45,146 nucleotides of DNA from Emcibacteraceae bacterium (GCA_028281625.1 JANQJN010000172.1:1-45146), one strand, 5' to 3'; counted from the first letter of the stretch, positions 16,874-26,568 are shown. Translations and numbers: made by a program. The notes: generated by a model from the sequence alone, not told the origin.

Positions 16874-18016
16874 TTAGCAGCAACTGTTACTTTGGTTAGG
16901 GTCAGTTGTTACTTTCTCAGATCCTGCTTTGGTTTGCTCTGGTGTACGGATCGCCAGTCCGCAACAACCTTCTTCAAATGGAATATCTTCAGTAACTTCA
17001 TTATGAGGAGCTATCGGGATCATATGATTTTTATAGGGCTCCTCCTGCATCAGCGCAAATGTTTTGTCACTAACCGCTATTCTTTTGCCGCGTGGAAACT
17101 TTCGACCCTTTTCATCTGTGACTTCTTTCCAAGGTCCCTTGTAGATGACTGCCTGATTTTTATCGAGCGCACCCTCTTCATTATCCTTCCAGGCAAGGAT
17201 AGTCATTGAGCGATATTCGATTCCTTCCACCACCTGCCAGGGATCATCATCGAGTTTGTCGATGGTAACACCATAAAAGCCCACCTCTTCCAGCAACTCG
17301 CCAAATTCATGTTCCTGAAAAGCACCTGAAATGCAGCCACTCCAAAGCTTTTCATCCTTTTTAAGGTGCTCAGGCGAGGTTTCATCAGAAACAATATCGG
17401 AAATGGCAATCCGGCCACCCACTTTAAGCACACGATACATTTCTCTAAAGAGTCGCTTCTTTTCCTGATCGGAAACAAGATTAAGCACACAGTTGCTCAC
17501 AATGATATCTATGCTGTTATCCTCAATCATAGGAGTTTCTATGCCGATTTTTTGAATATAAGCATTCAAGTTTGCCAAATCCTCTGCATCACCAACTGGA
17601 TTTTCATTTAAGTATTCTTCGACCAGTCCCATATCGGTCCGTAGATCCTGAATGTTTCCTTTTTTAAACTCGATATTTGAATAACCAATTTTTTCGGCGA
17701 CTGTAGGCGCGTTTCTTCGGGCAAGATCAAGCATATCATCGGTCATATCAACACCAATCACCCTGCCGTGTTTTCCAACCACTTGCGAGGCAATAAAACA
17801 AATCTTTCCGCCGCCAGACCCCAGATCAAGAACTACATCCCCTTCTCTGACATACTGTGATGGATCACCGCAGCCATAATCTCTTTCAATCACTTCTGAG
17901 GGGATTACTTTTAGATATTCTGTATTATAATTTACCGGACAGCAGAGCTCTGCCTGCCGCGCATTCGCACCTTCAGAATATCTTTCCTGAACAGATGACG
18001 TTATCTTCATATCCAT
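16874..18016 (-). CDS. arsM: ArsM-like SAM-dependent methyltransferase with Cys-rich C-terminal extension
   Basis: A 380-residue protein. The Rossmann methyltransferase core has VVLDLGSGGGKICF (about 61-74) and VIGVDMTDDML. Three cysteines sit where arsenite methyltransferases bind As(III): Cys49 (YGCGDPS), Cys176 (SNCVLNL) and Cys228 (SGCISGA); their spacing agrees with characterised ArsM. Such enzymes turn arsenite into methylated arsenicals. After about residue 285 there is an extension of some 95 residues with EEGCCG and a terminal SNSCC, reminiscent of the ArsM form linked to arsenosugar synthesis, but no radical-SAM partner (ArsS) is in the window. A Cys pair also occurs at 25-26. GAGG lies upstream of the ATG. 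It sits between cpdR and pepN on one strand. Arsenic as substrate is inferred from the cysteines only. Confidence 0.8.
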   Translation of the reverse strand: MDMKITSSVQERYSEGANARQAELCCPVNYNTEYLKVIPSEVIERDYGCGDPSQYVREGDVVLDLGSGGGKICFIASQVVGKHGRVIGVDMTDDMLDLARRNAPTVAEKIGYSNIEFKKGNIQDLRTDMGLVEEYLNENPVGDAEDLANLNAYIQKIGIETPMIEDNSIDIIVSNCVLNLVSDQEKKRLFREMYRVLKVGGRIAISDIVSDETSPEHLKKDEKLWSGCISGAFQEHEFGELLEEVGFYGVTIDKLDDDPWQVVEGIEYRSMTILAWKDNEEGALDKNQAVIYKGPWKEVTDEKGRKFPRGKRIAVSDKTFALMQEEPYKNHMIPIAPHNEVTEDIPFEEGCCGLAIRTPEQTKAGSEKVTTDPNQSNSCC

Positions 18017-18121
18017 AGAACAGCCTCACACTAAAAACGAAGTAAAGAAGCAGAATAGAGGAAATGTTGATCGCACCACAATCAAATAATTGTGATCCAT
18101 AGTTAAAACACCGTGCTTGAT

Positions 18122-18481
18122 TTAAGCAGCGAGAATACGTTCAACTTCATCAACTAGATCTTTTAAGTGGAACGGTTTTTGAAGAAGTTTTGAATTTTTG
18201 GGCCGCTCGTTATTTCTATCCATAGCAACTGCTGCAAAACCTGTGATGAACATAACAGGAAGATCAGAATACATTTTGGTAGCCCGTCTAGCCAGCTCTA
18301 TACCGTCCATGCCTGGCATAACGATATCGGTGAGCAGCAAATCAAAGTGCCCTGACGCCAGATGCGGAAGGGCTTCAATGCCGTGGGAAACTGTAACAAC
18401 CTCGTAGCCAGCCTTCTTTAAAGACCTGCATAGAAAGTTACGCATTGTTTCATCATCTTCAGCAAGTAGTATTTTTTGCAA
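18122..18481 (-). CDS. cpdR: CpdR-like response regulator
   Basis: A 119-residue single-domain receiver. Acidic pair EDD at 8-10, phosphoacceptor Asp52 in LLLTDIVMPGMDGIELA, the FITGFAAVAM stretch and KPFHLKDLVDEVERILAA at the end closely match alphaproteobacterial CpdR. In Caulobacter unphosphorylated CpdR delivers ClpXP to the cell pole and promotes CtrA turnover; phosphate comes from the CckA-ChpT relay. Here the start is a TTG at 18481 with AGGGTGA upstream. FGase/cpdR neighbourhood is also common in alphaproteobacteria: an N-formylglutamate amidohydrolase-like gene lies divergently 167 bp away. Identification rests on recognised motifs and on that neighbour. Confidence 0.9.
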   Translation of the reverse strand: MQKILLAEDDETMRNFLCRSLKKAGYEVVTVSHGIEALPHLASGHFDLLLTDIVMPGMDGIELARRATKMYSDLPVMFITGFAAVAMDRNNERPKNSKLLQKPFHLKDLVDEVERILAA

Positions 18482-18648
18482 CGTACTATCACCCTACTAA
18501 TCGTTAATTTATCCTATAGATATATCGTCAATGGGTTTAATTATTCGTAAAAGTTTTGTTATATTTCTGTTTTTTTGTATTTTTTTCCATTTTGATCCTA
18601 TAGCGTAATATCAATAGCTGCTTGGATCCAATCAATCAAATTATCTAT

Positions 18649-19503
18649 ATGAATTTATTTACCCTAAAAAAGCCTGCCAAAAAAACCAACAACATCATAT
18701 ATAATTGCCCACATAGCGGCGAACTGTTTCCTGATGATTTCTTTGAACTGACCAACCTTGATAAAGACACACTTCTTCTCTCAGGTGATAGCTTTGTAGA
18801 TCAATTGTTTGCTGAAGCGCCAAATAATGGTTCAGTGTTGCTCGTCAACAACTATTCAAGAAGTTTCATGGATACAAACCGGGAAGCGCTCGAACTTGAT
18901 CCATCGATGTTTTCTGGTGAAATAACCAGACCACTAAATTCTGATAGCGCCAAAGTAAGACTTGGCTTTGGTTCGATTGCTAAGTACGCATTCACGAGAA
19001 AGCCGATATACAAAAGCAAAATACCATTTGATAACGCATTAAAGCGTATAGAAAAATATTATGATCCAATCCATAGTGAGCTTGAATCAAATCTAAATCA
19101 GAATTTGAAAAAATATGGCTACGCTTTGCTTATTGATTGTCACAGCATGCCATCTTATGAGTTTTTAGGGCAACAATCACATCTACCCATTCAACCAGAT
19201 ATCGTACTAGGTGATTTCCATGGACAAAGCTGCAGTTCAGCCCTTACTGACTACCTAATAGCTCATTTTCAGAAATATGACCTAAGTGTCAGTACCAATG
19301 CACCTTTCGCTGGTGGTTACAATACTCAAAATTACGGCAACCCGGAAGAGGATCAACATGCGATACAGATTGAGATCAAAAAGTCCCTCTATATGGATGA
19401 ACATAAACGTCGTCAAACAGAGTTTTTTGAGCCAGTTAAGATCATAATGAGCTCACTTTGCTACCGCCTTAACGAAGACATCAATTCTATTCTAAAAAAA
19501 TAA
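18649..19503 (+). CDS. N-formylglutamate amidohydrolase-like protein
   Basis: A 284-residue enzyme of the N-formylglutamate amidohydrolase fold. Visible pieces are YNCPHSGELFPDDF (metal His), VNNYSRSFMDTNREALELD, RKPIYKSKIP, YYDPIHSEL, LIDCHSMPS (metal site), PDIVLGDFHGQSC, NAPFAGGYNTQNYG and HAIQIEIKKSLYMDE. The classical enzyme hydrolyses N-formylglutamate in histidine breakdown, but hut genes are absent here, so a different N-acyl amino acid substrate is possible. Start is unsure: ATG 18649 or in-frame TTG 18622; neither has a good ribosome site. It is divergent from cpdR, a common alphaproteobacterial arrangement. Confidence 0.85.
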   Translation: MNLFTLKKPAKKTNNIIYNCPHSGELFPDDFFELTNLDKDTLLLSGDSFVDQLFAEAPNNGSVLLVNNYSRSFMDTNREALELDPSMFSGEITRPLNSDSAKVRLGFGSIAKYAFTRKPIYKSKIPFDNALKRIEKYYDPIHSELESNLNQNLKKYGYALLIDCHSMPSYEFLGQQSHLPIQPDIVLGDFHGQSCSSALTDYLIAHFQKYDLSVSTNAPFAGGYNTQNYGNPEEDQHAIQIEIKKSLYMDEHKRRQTEFFEPVKIIMSSLCYRLNEDINSILKK

Positions 19504-19557
19504 AAGAGCCATCTGGAAATTCCAGATGGCCCAAGTCTAGGGAGGAAATGCTCTTTT
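19502..19557 (+). other. Structured RNA element after the amidohydrolase gene, with strong ribosome site and tri-peptide ORF
   Basis: An outer inverted repeat AAAAGAGC (19502-19509) / GCTCTTTT (19550-19557) encloses a near-perfect 11-bp hairpin GCCATCTGGAA-A-TTCCAGATGGC (19508-19530). No T run follows the inner hairpin. Between them is AGGGAGGAA directly before ATGCTCTTTTGA, a three-codon ORF behind an almost ideal Shine-Dalgarno. It may be a terminator-like processing structure, a small RNA, or a leader; I cannot decide. Confidence 0.5.
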
Positions 19558-19930
19558 GAGCGGTAGCAAAGTTCCTACACCAAGAACATCGCTACACCTC
19601 TATACTTAATCCTTCTTTTCATAATTGCAAGGGTAATTTTATCATTATTTTACAATAGCTTAGCATAAACATAAATGTCACACTGTGCCTTTTATGCAAC
19701 ACTCTAGAATAACTTAAAAACATTTCTTTTTCAGAGGCTTAGACAACAATTTGGCCGTTTTGCGCAAAAATATCACATATTAGAAAATACAACAAAAAAC
19801 AGGTTTTTTCACGATCTTTCCCCTTTTCCTGAGATGCATTTTGCAAAAATGGGTAATTTGCAGGTTGTTCCCTGAGTCTAATTCATATAATTTTGAGCCA
19901 GCAACTCATTCTTTGGAGGCTCCTGACCGC
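19558..19930. other. Intergenic region without a supported gene
   Basis: AT-rich stretch before the membrane protein gene. It contains GGTAGC near 19561 and a matching GCTAC near 19591 that could extend the upstream RNA structure, and poly-T and poly-A tracts around 19720-19810. An open frame reaches back to TTG 19841, but its first 30 residues look non-coding. I see no convincing promoter. Confidence 0.4.
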
Positions 19931-20740
19931 GTGCTGAATTTTGATGAACCAATCATTATGTTAATGGTGCTACCATTCTTGATCACCATTATTGGGCATG
20001 CGTTATTTCGGTTTTTCGCTGGTGAAGGACTTGGCCATAGTCTGGCGAATTCTTCACTGACAATCGCTTTTCTGATCACGCTATTACTATTTTACGGGAT
20101 CCCAAGCATTCCTATCAGAACCAATACTGATCAACTGTTCCTAATTTGCATGATTTCTCTTTGTTTTGGATTTTTACAGGACAGGTATCCCAAGATTAAT
20201 TTCTTATCCCCGCACGTACATATAGCGCTTATGATTTTGGTGGTATTCTGGATCTACGCCAATAACGGCACCTTTCCAGTGCCCAGAGGCAATCTTTTTG
20301 CCTTGGCCTATATAACCATCATTTCAATCATACTTTTCCTAAAGCTAGAAGATATTCAATATAATGATTTACAGGCGCCGGTTTCCTTATTCTGGGCGGC
20401 TGTGGGATTGTTTGTCGTTTCAAAAGGTTCCGACATACCACTGAGCGAAAATCTGATGATGATCCTTATTTCAGCGCTTGGTACATACCTTATTCTGAAT
20501 TTCCCAAAACCTAAATTTCCGTTTGGTGCATCCGCCCTGTATCCTGGTTACCTGATTGTTTTAAGTGTGGCGATGCAGATGTTCAACGTTGATCCGAGCC
20601 TTTGGCTATCACTGCTATTGCTGATCACAATTTTCTATAGCGAAAATATCTTAAACCTGCTGCCGCAAGATTATAAAACTCCGATTGTAAGATTACTGCT
20701 CCCCGCAATCCCTATCGCCTTCGCCTGGATTTTTTCTTAA
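19931..20740 (+). CDS. Polytopic membrane protein, possibly a degenerate WecA/MraY-like protein
   Basis: A 269-residue protein with about nine to ten hydrophobic helices. I choose GTG 19931, which has GGAGG 11 bases upstream; a longer frame from TTG 19841 would add 30 unlikely residues. The stretch CFGFLQDRYPKIN resembles the GFLDDR loop of polyprenyl-phosphate glycosyl-1-phosphate transferases (WecA/MraY), but the first Asp of the DD pair is Gln and I cannot find the other catalytic aspartates. So it may be an inactive relative or an unrelated protein. It is followed 72 bases later by the secreted S9 peptidase; co-transcription is possible. Function unknown. Confidence 0.6.
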   Translation: MLNFDEPIIMLMVLPFLITIIGHALFRFFAGEGLGHSLANSSLTIAFLITLLLFYGIPSIPIRTNTDQLFLICMISLCFGFLQDRYPKINFLSPHVHIALMILVVFWIYANNGTFPVPRGNLFALAYITIISIILFLKLEDIQYNDLQAPVSLFWAAVGLFVVSKGSDIPLSENLMMILISALGTYLILNFPKPKFPFGASALYPGYLIVLSVAMQMFNVDPSLWLSLLLLITIFYSENILNLLPQDYKTPIVRLLLPAIPIAFAWIFS

Positions 20741-20812
20741 GTCCTTTACAAATTTGCATTTAATAAATGCAGCTGCTAGATTTTTTTGGTTAATATTTAT
20801 AGGAACCTTTTT

Positions 20813-22807
20813 ATGAAGCTTATCATTTTTGCAATTTCTTCTTTTTTGCTATCAGCCAATGCGATCGCGCAAACCATGTCCATGGTCGACCTGCTAAATG
20901 TACCGTCAGTGCGTGACGGACAACTTTCCCCTGACGGAAAGTCAATCTTATTTGTAAAAAGTGAAGCTGACTGGAAAAGCAATAAAAACATCAGCACAAT
21001 TTGGCTCGCAAAAACAAACGGAAGCGAGATCTGGCCTATGACCGCTGGACCAGCAAATACAACAGACCCTCAGTGGTCACCAGACGGCTCAAAAATTTTA
21101 TTCCTTAGTAAAAGAACAGGCGACGACAACACACAAATTTATGTAATGGCGGTAAATGGCGGAGAGGCCATAAGATTGTCAAATCATGGTTCCAACGTAT
21201 CTGACGCCGTCTGGTCCAATGACGGCAGTGAAATTTTTTTTCTGGCGAATGATTTAAAGTCAACTGAGCAAATCGAACGAGAGTCAAAACAGGATGATAT
21301 CTACAAGTTTGAACAAAACTATCAACAACGGCACCTATGGAAAATTTCACTGGAAACAACACAGGAAACACGCATTACCAGCGGTGACTTCAGTATAAAC
21401 AATTTTGAACTGTCTGACGACGGCAGGCTGATTGTTCACGATCGCCGCCCAAACCCCCTGCTTGATGCTGCGCTTGAAAGTGAGATATGGATCATGGAAG
21501 TTGACGGTGGCAAAGCTAAACAGGTCACAAATAATAATAATCCAGAAAAAGGCCCAGATCTTTCGCCTGACAATCGAACTATACTTTATACCGCCTGGAC
21601 GGACGAAAATGATCAGCCATATTTTGAAGATAACTTATTCATCATTGATGCGGACGGTGGTAACCCAAGACAAATGCTCGGGAATTTTGACCATGACATT
21701 CAACAGGCGGAATGGTCAGATGATGGTACCCATATTTACTTCCGCGCAAATCTTGGAGTTCACAACGAGCTTTTCCAACTGAATGTCGAAAGTGGAAATA
21801 TCAAACAGCTTACCAATGGTGAGCACACCATTAATCAGTGGCATTATAATGCCTCTAACGATCAACATCTGTTTTCTATAAGAACGGCCCATAATAATGG
21901 TGATTATTGGTACCTGAGTTCCGCTGACGCAGAAATAGAAAAAATTACATCCATTTTCGATCACTATGAAGAAGATTTCGACCTGCCACGTCAAGACGTT
22001 GTTCGCTGGAAAGGAGCAGATGGTGTAGATGTTGAAGGAATGATAATTTATCCTAATAATTACCGTACGGGAAATAGATATCCGCTTGTTGTGCAAACCC
22101 ATGGTGGGCCTCGCTCATCGGATCAATGGGGTATTTTCAGCACCACCAGCTATGCAACAGTACTTGCGGCTAACGGCTACGTCATCCTGCGACCAAACTA
22201 CAGAGGTAGCCTCGGATACGGCGATGCATTTGTACGCGATATGGTAGGGAGCTATTTTAATCAGTCACATCTTGATGTTATGACCGGTGTTGATCATTTA
22301 ATTTCGGAAGGCATAGTCGATGGCGACAAGATGGTAAAAATGGGGTATAGCGCAGGCGGCCACATGACCAATAAGATCATCACCCATACGGACCGCTTTA
22401 AAGCCGCTTCATCTGCGGCAGGCACTGTCAACTGGATATCCATGTATAGCCAATCAGACACTCGAATTTACCGAACTCCATGGTTTGGTGGCACACCTTG
22501 GCAAGAAAATGCACCTATTGAGACATATTGGGACCATTCACCGCTAAAGGATGTCGCAAAAGTAACAACACCAACTATGATCATTGTCGGCGGTGCTGAT
22601 GTACGTGTACCTAAGGAGCAATCTATCGAGCTTTATCGCGCACTCAAATCAAATGGTGTGGATACTGAACTTTACATAGTGCCAAGAGAACCACACGGTT
22701 GGAGAGAGCTTCGTCATAAGTTATCCAAAATGAATGTGGAAATGACCTGGTTCGAAAGATATATACACAATACTTCTTTTGAATGGCAATCAGCACCTGA
22801 AATGTGA
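20813..22807 (+). CDS. Secreted S9 family prolyl oligopeptidase-like peptidase
   Basis: A 664-residue serine peptidase of the dipeptidyl-peptidase IV / acylaminoacyl-peptidase type. Signal peptide ends ANAIAQ. Residues about 25-390 form a beta-propeller made of WD40-like TolB repeats (SPDGKSILFV, WSPDGSKILFL, WSNDGSEIFFLA, LSPDNRTILYTAW, WSDDGTHIYF). The C-terminal alpha/beta hydrolase domain has PNYRGSLGYGDAF, nucleophile GYSAGGH (Ser near 512), Asp in GGADVRVP (near 595) and His in REPHGWR (near 627). It would cleave short peptides in the periplasm. Start is ATG 20813 with AGGA 8-9 bases upstream; an in-frame TTG at 20786 is less likely. Confidence 0.95.
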   Translation: MKLIIFAISSFLLSANAIAQTMSMVDLLNVPSVRDGQLSPDGKSILFVKSEADWKSNKNISTIWLAKTNGSEIWPMTAGPANTTDPQWSPDGSKILFLSKRTGDDNTQIYVMAVNGGEAIRLSNHGSNVSDAVWSNDGSEIFFLANDLKSTEQIERESKQDDIYKFEQNYQQRHLWKISLETTQETRITSGDFSINNFELSDDGRLIVHDRRPNPLLDAALESEIWIMEVDGGKAKQVTNNNNPEKGPDLSPDNRTILYTAWTDENDQPYFEDNLFIIDADGGNPRQMLGNFDHDIQQAEWSDDGTHIYFRANLGVHNELFQLNVESGNIKQLTNGEHTINQWHYNASNDQHLFSIRTAHNNGDYWYLSSADAEIEKITSIFDHYEEDFDLPRQDVVRWKGADGVDVEGMIIYPNNYRTGNRYPLVVQTHGGPRSSDQWGIFSTTSYATVLAANGYVILRPNYRGSLGYGDAFVRDMVGSYFNQSHLDVMTGVDHLISEGIVDGDKMVKMGYSAGGHMTNKIITHTDRFKAASSAAGTVNWISMYSQSDTRIYRTPWFGGTPWQENAPIETYWDHSPLKDVAKVTTPTMIIVGGADVRVPKEQSIELYRALKSNGVDTELYIVPREPHGWRELRHKLSKMNVEMTWFERYIHNTSFEWQSAPEM

Positions 22808-22841
22808 TAAACTGACCACTTAACCCTATTATAATGGACTT

Positions 22842-22870
22842 TTGAACACATATACCCTACCTTATTATAT
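22842..22870 (+). promoter_or_regulatory. Candidate promoter of the GAF protein gene
   Basis: TTGAAC (22842-22847), a 17-base spacer and TTATAT (22865-22870), about 45 bases before the start codon at 22916. Confidence 0.45.
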
Positions 22871-22915
22871 TAGTTCATTCTAATATTATTAGAAACTACA
22901 TTCGGATTGGGGAAC

Positions 22916-23410
22916 ATGGAAAACATCAAAAAGCTTATAGTCGACAATCCCTCAAATGCACCAGTGGCGGATCTTTACGAGGCACTCGCCAAAGATGTTC
23001 TGGCGGGGTTGAACGTTGATTTAGTGACTATTTGGGAATTCGACGAGCACCATAATACTCTGGAATGCCAGTATAGTATTGACCGTTTTAAAAAGCTGGA
23101 CTTAAAAGGGTTTGTATTGAGGCGTAAAGATTGTCCTATTTACTTCAAGGCGATTATTGAGGGAGTCTCCATACGAGCAACGGATGTTTATACCGATATC
23201 AAGACCAAAGAACTTATAAAGGCATACTTTGTTCCTAATGGAATTCATTCACTACTCGACTATATTATATATGACCGAGAAAATCCCGTTGGACTGATTT
23301 GCTGCGAAAGTACGACTGGCCCACGGGAATGGCATGACAATGATGTGGATTATGTCAGGATCCTGACCGTAATGGCAGGTGTTGAGCTTAAAACCGCCAG
23401 AAAGAACTAA
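22916..23410 (+). CDS. GAF domain protein
   Basis: A 164-residue protein consisting almost wholly of one GAF domain: DLYEALAKDVLAGLNVDLVTIWEFDEHHNTLECQYS, then a core ending PVGLICCESTTGPREWHDNDVDYVRILTVMAGVEL, which is the usual closing strand and helix of the fold. GAF domains bind small ligands or chromophores, but here there is no output domain, so the protein must act through a partner or as a free sensor. The Cys pair in LICCE is at the position where many GAF domains have one Cys; it is not evidence for a chromophore. Start is ATG 22916 with GGGG immediately upstream, or TTG 22907. It stands alone between the S9 peptidase and typA. Confidence 0.8.
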   Translation: MENIKKLIVDNPSNAPVADLYEALAKDVLAGLNVDLVTIWEFDEHHNTLECQYSIDRFKKLDLKGFVLRRKDCPIYFKAIIEGVSIRATDVYTDIKTKELIKAYFVPNGIHSLLDYIIYDRENPVGLICCESTTGPREWHDNDVDYVRILTVMAGVELKTARKN

Positions 23411-23490
23411 TTTCATCTTTACATAGACATGTCATTAAGAATGGCTATACTGCGCCAACTTTAATTGAGCCTGTATAAAGTGATCCGATT

Positions 23491-25320
23491 ATGACCTTAC
23501 GTAATATTGCAATCATTGCCCACGTTGACCATGGCAAAACAACGCTTGTTGACGGCATGTTCAAGCAAAGCGGAATGTACCGCGAAAACGAAACCGTCGA
23601 AGAATTGGCGATGGACAGCAACGAGATTGAAAAAGAACGTGGCATCACCATTTTTGCCAAATGCACCGCTGTGGACTGGGGCGATCACCGGATCAACATT
23701 GTCGATACACCAGGACACGCCGACTTTGGCGGTGAAGTGGAACGTATTCTCAATATGGTAGATGGTGTAATCCTTCTGGTTGATAGCGCTGAAGGGCCAA
23801 TGCCGCAAACTAAATTTGTGACGGGAAAGGCACTTGCACTTGGACTCAAACCAATTGTGGTAATCAACAAAATTGATAAGCCAGACAGGCGACCAGACGA
23901 AGTCCACGACGAAGTGTTTGATCTTTTTGTAAGCCTGGACGCCAATGACGAACAGCTGGACTTTCCAATGCTATACGCTTCTGGCCGTGACGGCTGGGCA
24001 TCGCATGAGCTTGAAGGCGCACGCGAAAGCCTTGATCCACTGTTTGAAACCATCATTGACTATTATGATAAACCTGCCATGCGCACCAAGGAAATTGTCG
24101 ACGAGCCCTTTACAATGCTGGCAACGCTTCTTGACCGGGATAACTTCATGGGCCGTGTGCTTACCGGGCGGGTGCAAAGTGGTAAAATAAAAGTCAATGA
24201 TCCGATCAAGGTTCTTAATCAAGCCGGCGAAGTTGTTGAAACCGGCCGTGCGACCAAACTGATGTCCTTCGAAGGCCTGGACCGCACGCCAATCAACGAA
24301 GCCATCGCCGGGGATATTATTGCTATCGCAGGGCTTTCCATTGGTACCGTCGCCGATACCATCTGCGCACCGGAAGTAGATAAAGCCTTAAAAGCACAGC
24401 CTATTGACCCCCCCACTCTATCTATGGCCTTTACAGTGAATGACAGCCCCCTTGCAGGACGTGAGGGTGACAAAGTGACCTCCCGTATGATCCGTGACCG
24501 GCTTTTTAAGGAAGCTGAAGGTAATGTGGCAATCCGTATCACTGAAAGCGAGAGCAAAGACAGCTTTGACGTAGCGGGTCGCGGTGAATTACAGCTGGGT
24601 GTACTTATTGAAACCATGCGCCGAGAAGGATTTGAGCTTTCGATTTCCCGGCCGCGTGTTCTTTATCAGAAAGACGAAAATGGTCAACGTACGGAACCTT
24701 ATGAGGAAGTGATCGTCGACGTGGACGAAGAATATTCCGGCGTTGTGGTTGAAAAAATGTCGGAACGCAAAGCGGAGATGACCGATATGCGCTCCAGCGG
24801 CACCGGAAAAACGCGCATTACCTTCATCGCCCCATCACGTGGTCTTATTGGTTATCACGGTGAGTTTCTTACCGACACGCGCGGTACCGGTATTATGAAC
24901 CGTACTTACCACAGCTACGGCCCTTATAAGGGCCCTATTCAAGGGCGCCGTGTTGGCGTACTGATCAGTATGGGTATGGGCAAAGCTGTTGCTTATGCCC
25001 TATTTAACTTAGAAGACCGCGGTTTGATCATGATCAATCCACAGGAAGAAGTCTATGAAGGCATGATCATCGGTGAACATGCGCGTGGTAACGACCTCGA
25101 TGTTAATGTGCTTAAAGGAAAGCAGCTCACCAATATCCGCGCTGCCGGAAAGGATGATGCGATCAAGCTCACCCCTCCCCGTAAGCTGACCCTTGAACAA
25201 GCCATCGCTTATATCCAGGATGACGAACTTGTGGAAGTAACGCCAGAGAGCATACGTCTGCGTAAACGATTCCTGATACCGCACGAACGGAAAAAAGCAG
25301 CCAAAGCCGCCGCAAGCTGA
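23491..25320 (+). CDS. typA: Ribosome-associated GTPase TypA/BipA
   Basis: A 609-residue translational GTPase with the usual family length. G1 [10 protein letters not shown] (residues 10-19), switch I ERGIT, G3 DTPGHADF (near 73), G4 NKIDKPD (near 127), then the elongation-factor-like domains ([25 protein letters not shown]), and the TypA-specific C-terminal part with [25 protein letters not shown] and [14 protein letters not shown] [13 protein letters not shown]. TypA binds the 70S ribosome and aids ribosome assembly and growth under stress and low temperature. Its base composition is more GC-rich at third positions than its neighbours, as is usual for highly expressed genes. It stands alone and is convergent with the phosphodiesterase gene, 6 bp apart. 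Confidence 0.97.
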   Translation: MTLRNIAIIAHVDHGKTTLVDGMFKQSGMYRENETVEELAMDSNEIEKERGITIFAKCTAVDWGDHRINIVDTPGHADFGGEVERILNMVDGVILLVDSAEGPMPQTKFVTGKALALGLKPIVVINKIDKPDRRPDEVHDEVFDLFVSLDANDEQLDFPMLYASGRDGWASHELEGARESLDPLFETIIDYYDKPAMRTKEIVDEPFTMLATLLDRDNFMGRVLTGRVQSGKIKVNDPIKVLNQAGEVVETGRATKLMSFEGLDRTPINEAIAGDIIAIAGLSIGTVADTICAPEVDKALKAQPIDPPTLSMAFTVNDSPLAGREGDKVTSRMIRDRLFKEAEGNVAIRITESESKDSFDVAGRGELQLGVLIETMRREGFELSISRPRVLYQKDENGQRTEPYEEVIVDVDEEYSGVVVEKMSERKAEMTDMRSSGTGKTRITFIAPSRGLIGYHGEFLTDTRGTGIMNRTYHSYGPYKGPIQGRRVGVLISMGMGKAVAYALFNLEDRGLIMINPQEEVYEGMIIGEHARGNDLDVNVLKGKQLTNIRAAGKDDAIKLTPPRKLTLEQAIAYIQDDELVEVTPESIRLRKRFLIPHERKKAAKAAAS

Positions 25321-25326
25321 TCTGTT

Positions 25327-26283
25327 TTAAAGCCCCGCAAGACAGGCATGTAAACTATCCTGATATGCAGGGTCTGCTGAAAGCGCATTAAAAGCATCAA
25401 CTGGCCTGTTCGAGGCCAGTATTTCAATTCCGCTGTCGGCACGCGCCTTGTAGGCACGAACAACTTTCTGCCAGTCAAGTTCGGTATTTGCTCCACCACG
25501 TTCAAACGGCAGATCGAAAGTTAACCCAACAGTGGTTATGCCGAGGCTGTTTAACGTTTCAAGAAATGTTTGATTTTCCTCAACATCCCTAGCGAGCGCA
25601 TGAATCTGATTTGTATTAACGCCAGAAGCCAACACGTCCTCTAAATCATCCTGATCAGCGATCCCAATGGATACAAACGCTGATGGAAGCCTTTCAATTA
25701 TTCTTTTGGCATCTTCAATTGAGTAAGCAATATAAAAAACTCGGCCTGTTGCTTTGGCTTCGATGACCTGGCCAACAACATCGTCCACGTCAACGGGCGG
25801 CTTCATATCGATTTGCAAAAGCGTCTTGTCTTTCGCCCATTCCAGTGTTTGCATCAACGAGGGTGGATTAAATGTGGTCTCAACACCAAGATGATCCACC
25901 AGATGAGCTGATCTGATCTCTTCCCAACTTTTTTCTGAAACAGGTCCAGACATATTTGTTGTCCGATCAAGACTACTATCATGAATAACAACCAGAACGC
26001 CGTCAGATGTTTCAACTACATCCATTTCTACAATCACAGCCGCTTCACTGGTTGTAAGCTCGAATGTTTCAATACCATTTTCGGGATAGCCGGCCCTTGA
26101 ACCTCCTCTATGGGCGCTCACCAGCGTTACATTATTATCCCTTAAGCATTCAAAAAAGGTCAACAACGAACCATTTGCGCGTGTCGCGATATCTCCTGAT
26201 GTTATGGAGTGTGTTTGATCCTCAGCACAGCTCAAAAGCAGCCAGAAAGCTAAAACCATTGAATATTTATAAAAATTGACCAT
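25327..26283 (-). CDS. Glycerophosphodiester phosphodiesterase family lipoprotein
   Basis: A 318-residue predicted lipoprotein (lipobox LLLSC, Cys19). The GDPD fold is shown by SAHRGG (His58), YPENG, IVEMDVVETSDGVLVVIHDSSLDRTTN with the metal Glu/Asp and second His, and LLQIDMKPP. Such enzymes split glycerophosphodiesters into glycerol-3-phosphate and an alcohol; some relatives act on other phosphodiesters. The later part (ITTVGLTFDLPFERG) differs from the common GlpQ type, so the substrate is open. It probably sits on the periplasmic face of a membrane. No partner gene lies in the same direction. Confidence 0.88.
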   Translation of the reverse strand: MVNFYKYSMVLAFWLLLSCAEDQTHSITSGDIATRANGSLLTFFECLRDNNVTLVSAHRGGSRAGYPENGIETFELTTSEAAVIVEMDVVETSDGVLVVIHDSSLDRTTNMSGPVSEKSWEEIRSAHLVDHLGVETTFNPPSLMQTLEWAKDKTLLQIDMKPPVDVDDVVGQVIEAKATGRVFYIAYSIEDAKRIIERLPSAFVSIGIADQDDLEDVLASGVNTNQIHALARDVEENQTFLETLNSLGITTVGLTFDLPFERGGANTELDWQKVVRAYKARADSGIEILASNRPVDAFNALSADPAYQDSLHACLAGL

Positions 26284-26484
26284 GAATACATTCCTTTAAA
26301 CAGGTCTACTTTAGTGAACCAGGTGATTCATTTTAACAAGAATCATACCCATATAACACACCTAAAACACCAAATAACACACCCTATGACACACCTCTCA
26401 TAAAATTATTTCATTATTTTATTATCATAACCAACTGAACATAAAAGACTTTTAACTTTTTTGAAAAAATTTCCCGAAATCATG

Positions 26485-26514
26485 TTGACTTTTTCTGATT
26501 GAGTGTACTATATA
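26485..26514 (+). promoter_or_regulatory. Promoter of the small membrane protein gene
   Basis: TTGACT (26485-26490) and TATATA (26509-26514) with an 18-base spacer, about 55 bases before the start codon. The upstream 120 bases are AT-rich and contain the repeated piece ACACACC/ACACACCTAAAACACC around 26357-26395. Confidence 0.6.
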
Positions 26515-26568
26515 AGTAATACACCACGACGGTGAAACACTAAAACACAAACTTGAAAGGAAGATAAA

